Source: Rugamonas apoptosis (GTDB taxonomy: Bacteria > Pseudomonadota > Gammaproteobacteria > Burkholderiales > Burkholderiaceae_D). From it: a DNA stretch of 64,000 nucleotides. The notes under the pieces were generated by a model. It was not told the origin of the DNA. It searched no databases and saw nothing but the letters and a program-made list of their open reading frames with translations. Shown here in pieces: positions 61,454 to 64,000 of this stretch. A program made the translations under genes and the position numbers. Each line of letters opens with the position of its first letter. The first letter of the stretch is position 1. The stretch spans positions 124,001-188,000 of the forward strand of contig NZ_JACEZU010000010.1 of the NCBI RefSeq assembly GCF_014042355.1, read 5' to 3'.

Positions 61454-62707
61454 TTAGCGGTCGATTTCGCCGAAAACGATATCCTGGGTACCAATGATGG
61501 TCACGGCGTCGGCGATCATGTGGCCGCGCGCCATTTCGTCCAGCGCTTGCAAGTGGGCATAGCCCGGTGCGCGGATCTTCATGCGGTACGGCTTGTTGGC
61601 GCCGTCCGACAGCAGGTAGATGCCGAACTCGCCTTTCGGGTGCTCGACGGCGCTGTACGCCTCGCCTGGCGGCACATGGAAACCTTCCGTGAACAGCTTG
61701 AAATGGTGGATCAACGACTCCATGTTGGTTTTCATGTCGACGCGCGACGGCGGCGCCACCTTGCGGTTGCCCGACATGACAGGACCTGGATTGTTGCGCA
61801 GCCATTCCACGCACTGCTTCATGATGCGGTTCGACTGGCGCATCTCTTCGATACGGACCAGGTAACGGTCATAGCAGTCGCCGTTGGTGCCGACCGGAAT
61901 GTCGAAGTCCATCAAGTCGTACACTTCGTACGGCTGGTGCTTGCGCAGATCCCACTCGATGCCCGAACCGCGCAGCATGGCGCCGGTGAAGCCCATGGCC
62001 AGCGCGTCTTCCGGCTTGACCACGCCGATGCCGACGGTACGCTGTTTCCAGATCCGGTTGTCGGTCAGCAGGGTTTCGTATTCGTCCACATAGGTGGGGA
62101 AACGACGGGTGAAGTCCTCGATGAAGTCGAGCAGCGAACCCTGGCGGTTTTCGTTCAGGGCGGCGATCTTCTTGTCGCTGCGGATGATCGATTTCTGGTG
62201 CTGCGGCATGGCGTCCGGCAGGTCGCGGTAGACGCCGCCCGGACGGTAGTAAGCCGCGTGCATACGGGCGCCGGACACGGCTTCGTAGCAGTCCATCAAG
62301 TCTTCACGGTCGCGGAACGCGTACAGGAACGGGCCCATGGCGCCCACGTCGAGCGCGTGCGCGCCCAGCCACAGCAGGTGGTTCAGCAGACGGGTGATCT
62401 CGTCGAACAGGACGCGGATGTACTGTGCGCGCAGCGGGACTTCAACGCCCAGCAGCTTCTCGATCGCCATCACGTAGGCGTGCTCGTTGCACATCATCGA
62501 CACGTAGTCGAGGCGGTCCATATAAGGCACGGACTGCAAATACGTCTTCTGCTCGGCCAGCTTCTCGGTGCCGCGGTGCAGCAGGCCGATATGCGGGTCG
62601 GCGCGCTGGATCACTTCGCCGTCCAGCTCCAGCACCAGGCGCAGCACGCCGTGCGCGGCCGGGTGTTGCGGACCAAAGTTCAGGGTGTAGTTTTTAATTT
62701 CGGCCAT
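61454..62707 (-). CDS. nuoD: NADH-quinone oxidoreductase subunit D
   Basis: 417 residues, the 49-kDa subunit related to the large subunit of NiFe hydrogenases. Motifs: NFGPQHPAAHGVLRLVLELDGE with the quinone-contacting His, RLDYVSMMCNEHAYVMAIEKLLG, and the C-terminal RIRAPGYAHLQALDEMARGHMIADAVTIIGTQDIVFGEIDR. It shapes the quinone pocket together with NuoB. Separate nuoC and nuoD genes (not the fused nuoCD of E. coli) overlap by one base. Confidence 0.97.
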   Translation of the reverse strand: MAEIKNYTLNFGPQHPAAHGVLRLVLELDGEVIQRADPHIGLLHRGTEKLAEQKTYLQSVPYMDRLDYVSMMCNEHAYVMAIEKLLGVEVPLRAQYIRVLFDEITRLLNHLLWLGAHALDVGAMGPFLYAFRDREDLMDCYEAVSGARMHAAYYRPGGVYRDLPDAMPQHQKSIIRSDKKIAALNENRQGSLLDFIEDFTRRFPTYVDEYETLLTDNRIWKQRTVGIGVVKPEDALAMGFTGAMLRGSGIEWDLRKHQPYEVYDLMDFDIPVGTNGDCYDRYLVRIEEMRQSNRIMKQCVEWLRNNPGPVMSGNRKVAPPSRVDMKTNMESLIHHFKLFTEGFHVPPGEAYSAVEHPKGEFGIYLLSDGANKPYRMKIRAPGYAHLQALDEMARGHMIADAVTIIGTQDIVFGEIDR

Positions 62708-63300
62708 TATTTCGTCCCGTAATTTTCTTCGCGGATCACGCGCGGTACATTTTCACGCGGCTCGATCGTCACAGGCTGGTAGATCACACGCTTCTGTTCC
62801 GGGTCGTAACGCATCTCGACATAGCCCGACACCGGGAAGTCCTTGCGGAACGGGTGGCCGATGAAGCCGTAGTCGGTCAGGATGCGGCGCAGGTCGTTGT
62901 GACCTTCGAACAGGATGCCCATCACGTCGAACGCTTCGCGCTCGTACCAGTTGGCGGTACGCCACAGACCCGTCACGGACGGCAGCAGCGGCATGTCGTC
63001 GTCGGACGCGAACACGCGCACGCGCACGCGCCAGTTGTGCTTGACGGACAGCAGGTGCACCACGACGGCGAAACGCAGGCCATCCCAGGCGCCTTCGCCA
63101 TAATTGAGGTAGTCGACGCCGCACAGGTCGATCAGCTGATCGAAGCCCAGCGCCTGGTCGTCGCGCAGCGTCTGCATCACGCCGAAGTAGTCGGCGGCCT
63201 TGACCACCAGGGTGATCTCGCCCAGCGCCACGGTGGTGCTGACGCGATCGCCCAGGGCGGAGCCGAGGGCGTTTTGCAGTGTTTCCAAATGTGTAGTCAT
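62707..63300 (-). CDS. nuoC: NADH-quinone oxidoreductase subunit C
   Basis: 197 residues, the 30-kDa subunit. It contains the signature WYEREAFDVMGILFEGHNDLRRILTDYGFIGHPFRKDFPVSGYVEMRYDPEQKRVIYQPV. It is a structural part of the connecting module, with no cofactor. It follows nuoB by 15 bp and its TAA overlaps the nuoD ATG (TAATG). Confidence 0.97.
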   Translation of the reverse strand: MTTHLETLQNALGSALGDRVSTTVALGEITLVVKAADYFGVMQTLRDDQALGFDQLIDLCGVDYLNYGEGAWDGLRFAVVVHLLSVKHNWRVRVRVFASDDDMPLLPSVTGLWRTANWYEREAFDVMGILFEGHNDLRRILTDYGFIGHPFRKDFPVSGYVEMRYDPEQKRVIYQPVTIEPRENVPRVIREENYGTK

Positions 63301-63315
63301 AGTTGATGCGCCCCG

Positions 63316-63792
63316 TTAGCGTGCGATCGTATTGGTGCGCTTGATCTTGTTTTGCAGCTGCATGATGCCGTACAGCAGAGCCTCAGCCGTCGGCGGGCAG
63401 CCCGGCACGTAGACGTCGACCGGCACGATGCGGTCGCAGCCGCGCACCACGGAGTAGGAATAGTGATAGTAGCCGCCGCCATTGGCGCAGGAACCCATCG
63501 AGATCACCCAACGCGGTTCCGGCATCTGGTCGTAGACCTTGCGCAGCGCGGGCGCCATCTTGTTGCACAGGGTACCGGCCACGATCATCACGTCGGACTG
63601 GCGTGGCGAGGGACGGAACACGACGCCGAAGCGGTCCATGTCGTAACGGGCCGCGCCCACGTGCATCATCTCAACCGCGCAGCAGGCCAGACCGAACGTC
63701 ATCGGGAACATCGAACCCGTACGCGCCCAGTTGATCAGCTTGTCGGCCGAGGTGGTGATAAAACCTTCGTTTAATACGCCTTCAATAGCCAT
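63316..63792 (-). CDS. nuoB: NADH-quinone oxidoreductase subunit B
   Basis: 158 residues. The N2 4Fe-4S ligands are the adjacent cysteines in FGLACCAVEMMHVGAARYDMDRFG, then Cys in SMGSCANGGGYYHYSYSVV and YVPGCPPTAEALLYG. N2 passes electrons to ubiquinone at the NuoB-NuoD interface. It begins 3 bp after the nuoA stop. Confidence 0.98.
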   Translation of the reverse strand: MAIEGVLNEGFITTSADKLINWARTGSMFPMTFGLACCAVEMMHVGAARYDMDRFGVVFRPSPRQSDVMIVAGTLCNKMAPALRKVYDQMPEPRWVISMGSCANGGGYYHYSYSVVRGCDRIVPVDVYVPGCPPTAEALLYGIMQLQNKIKRTNTIAR

Positions 63793-63795
63793 GGC

Positions 63796-64000
63796 TTATT
63801 CCCAATCAAGGGCACCTTTCTTCCAGATATACCAAAAACCGACCACGAATTCGGCGATGAACACCATCATCGTCACGAAGCCGGCCCAGCCCAGTTCGCG
63901 CATGGAGACGCCCCACGGGAAGAAGAATGCCGTTTCCAGATCGAACAAAATAAAGAGGATCGCGACCAGGTAGTACCGGACGTCGAATTTCATGCGCGCG
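63796..64000 (-). CDS. nuoA: NADH-quinone oxidoreductase subunit A, N-terminus beyond the window
   Basis: The visible 67 codons are the C-terminal half of NuoA: MKFDVRYYLVAILFILFDLETAFFFPWGV with its membrane-embedded acidic residues, and a last helix ending GALDWE. The family usually has about 119 residues, and the codons upstream of the internal Met (Ala-Arg) match the conserved DARMKFDVRYYL segment, so the true start is outside the window. It is the first gene of the nuo operon. Confidence 0.95.
   Translation of the reverse strand, partial: ARMKFDVRYYLVAILFILFDLETAFFFPWGVSMRELGWAGFVTMMVFIAEFVVGFWYIWKKGALDWE

Overview
The window is about 64 kb of high-GC bacterial chromosome. Gene content, codon use and the order of the complex I operon (nuoA to nuoN followed by a DUF2818 gene) suggest a betaproteobacterium of the Oxalobacteraceae, something like Massilia, Duganella or Janthinobacterium. 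That placement is inferred from gene order and protein character, not from a search. I see no tRNA, rRNA, CRISPR array, insertion sequence or prophage.

Layout. 1-6.1 kb holds the end of a TonB-dependent receptor, a small outer-membrane protein, a pnuC/nadR-like nicotinamide riboside salvage pair and an S46 dipeptidyl-peptidase. 6.1-10.4 kb holds a CheB-CheR-PAS protein translationally coupled to a PAS histidine kinase. 10.6-22.6 kb is an envelope-stress block: an mdtABC-like RND efflux operon with its own outer-membrane factor, a divergent Spy/CpxP-like chaperone, and a CpxRA-like two-component system. A TTTAC-N5-TTTAC motif, the CpxR box, sits between efflux and chaperone genes. 22.6-24.9 kb has sppA and a DUF3820 gene.

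25.2-32.0 kb is one dense plus-strand run: a protealysin-type M4 metalloprotease, its likely inhibitor emfourin, a hybrid sensor kinase, a membrane-anchored NMT1-type substrate-binding protein, and a second hybrid kinase. No DNA-binding regulator and no transporter permease accompany it. I regard this as the most interesting unit in the window.

32-40.5 kb holds small genes (a cysteine-less glutaredoxin-like protein, DUF1810, a coiled-coil protein), a chemoreceptor, an AT-rich gene-free gap, a PAS/GGDEF/EAL protein with a degenerate GGDEF site, an HDOD protein, and a LysR/pirin divergent pair. 40.6-45.5 kb holds ribA, a trypsin-like protease coupled to an FHA membrane protein, a glyoxalase-fold protein, a small unknown and a tandem-Cache periplasmic protein. 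46.0-46.7 kb is an unusual toxin-antitoxin candidate, BrnT followed by a DUF433 protein, whose end overlaps ispF tail to tail. 46.6-49.5 kb holds ispF, ispD, a secreted HExxH protein, a NUDIX hydrolase and DUF2818. 49.5-64 kb is the respiratory complex I operon on the minus strand, with nuoA cut by the window edge.

Most operons here show 1-4 bp stop/start overlaps, so translational coupling is widespread. The many long reading frames antisense to these genes are high-GC shadows and are not annotated.
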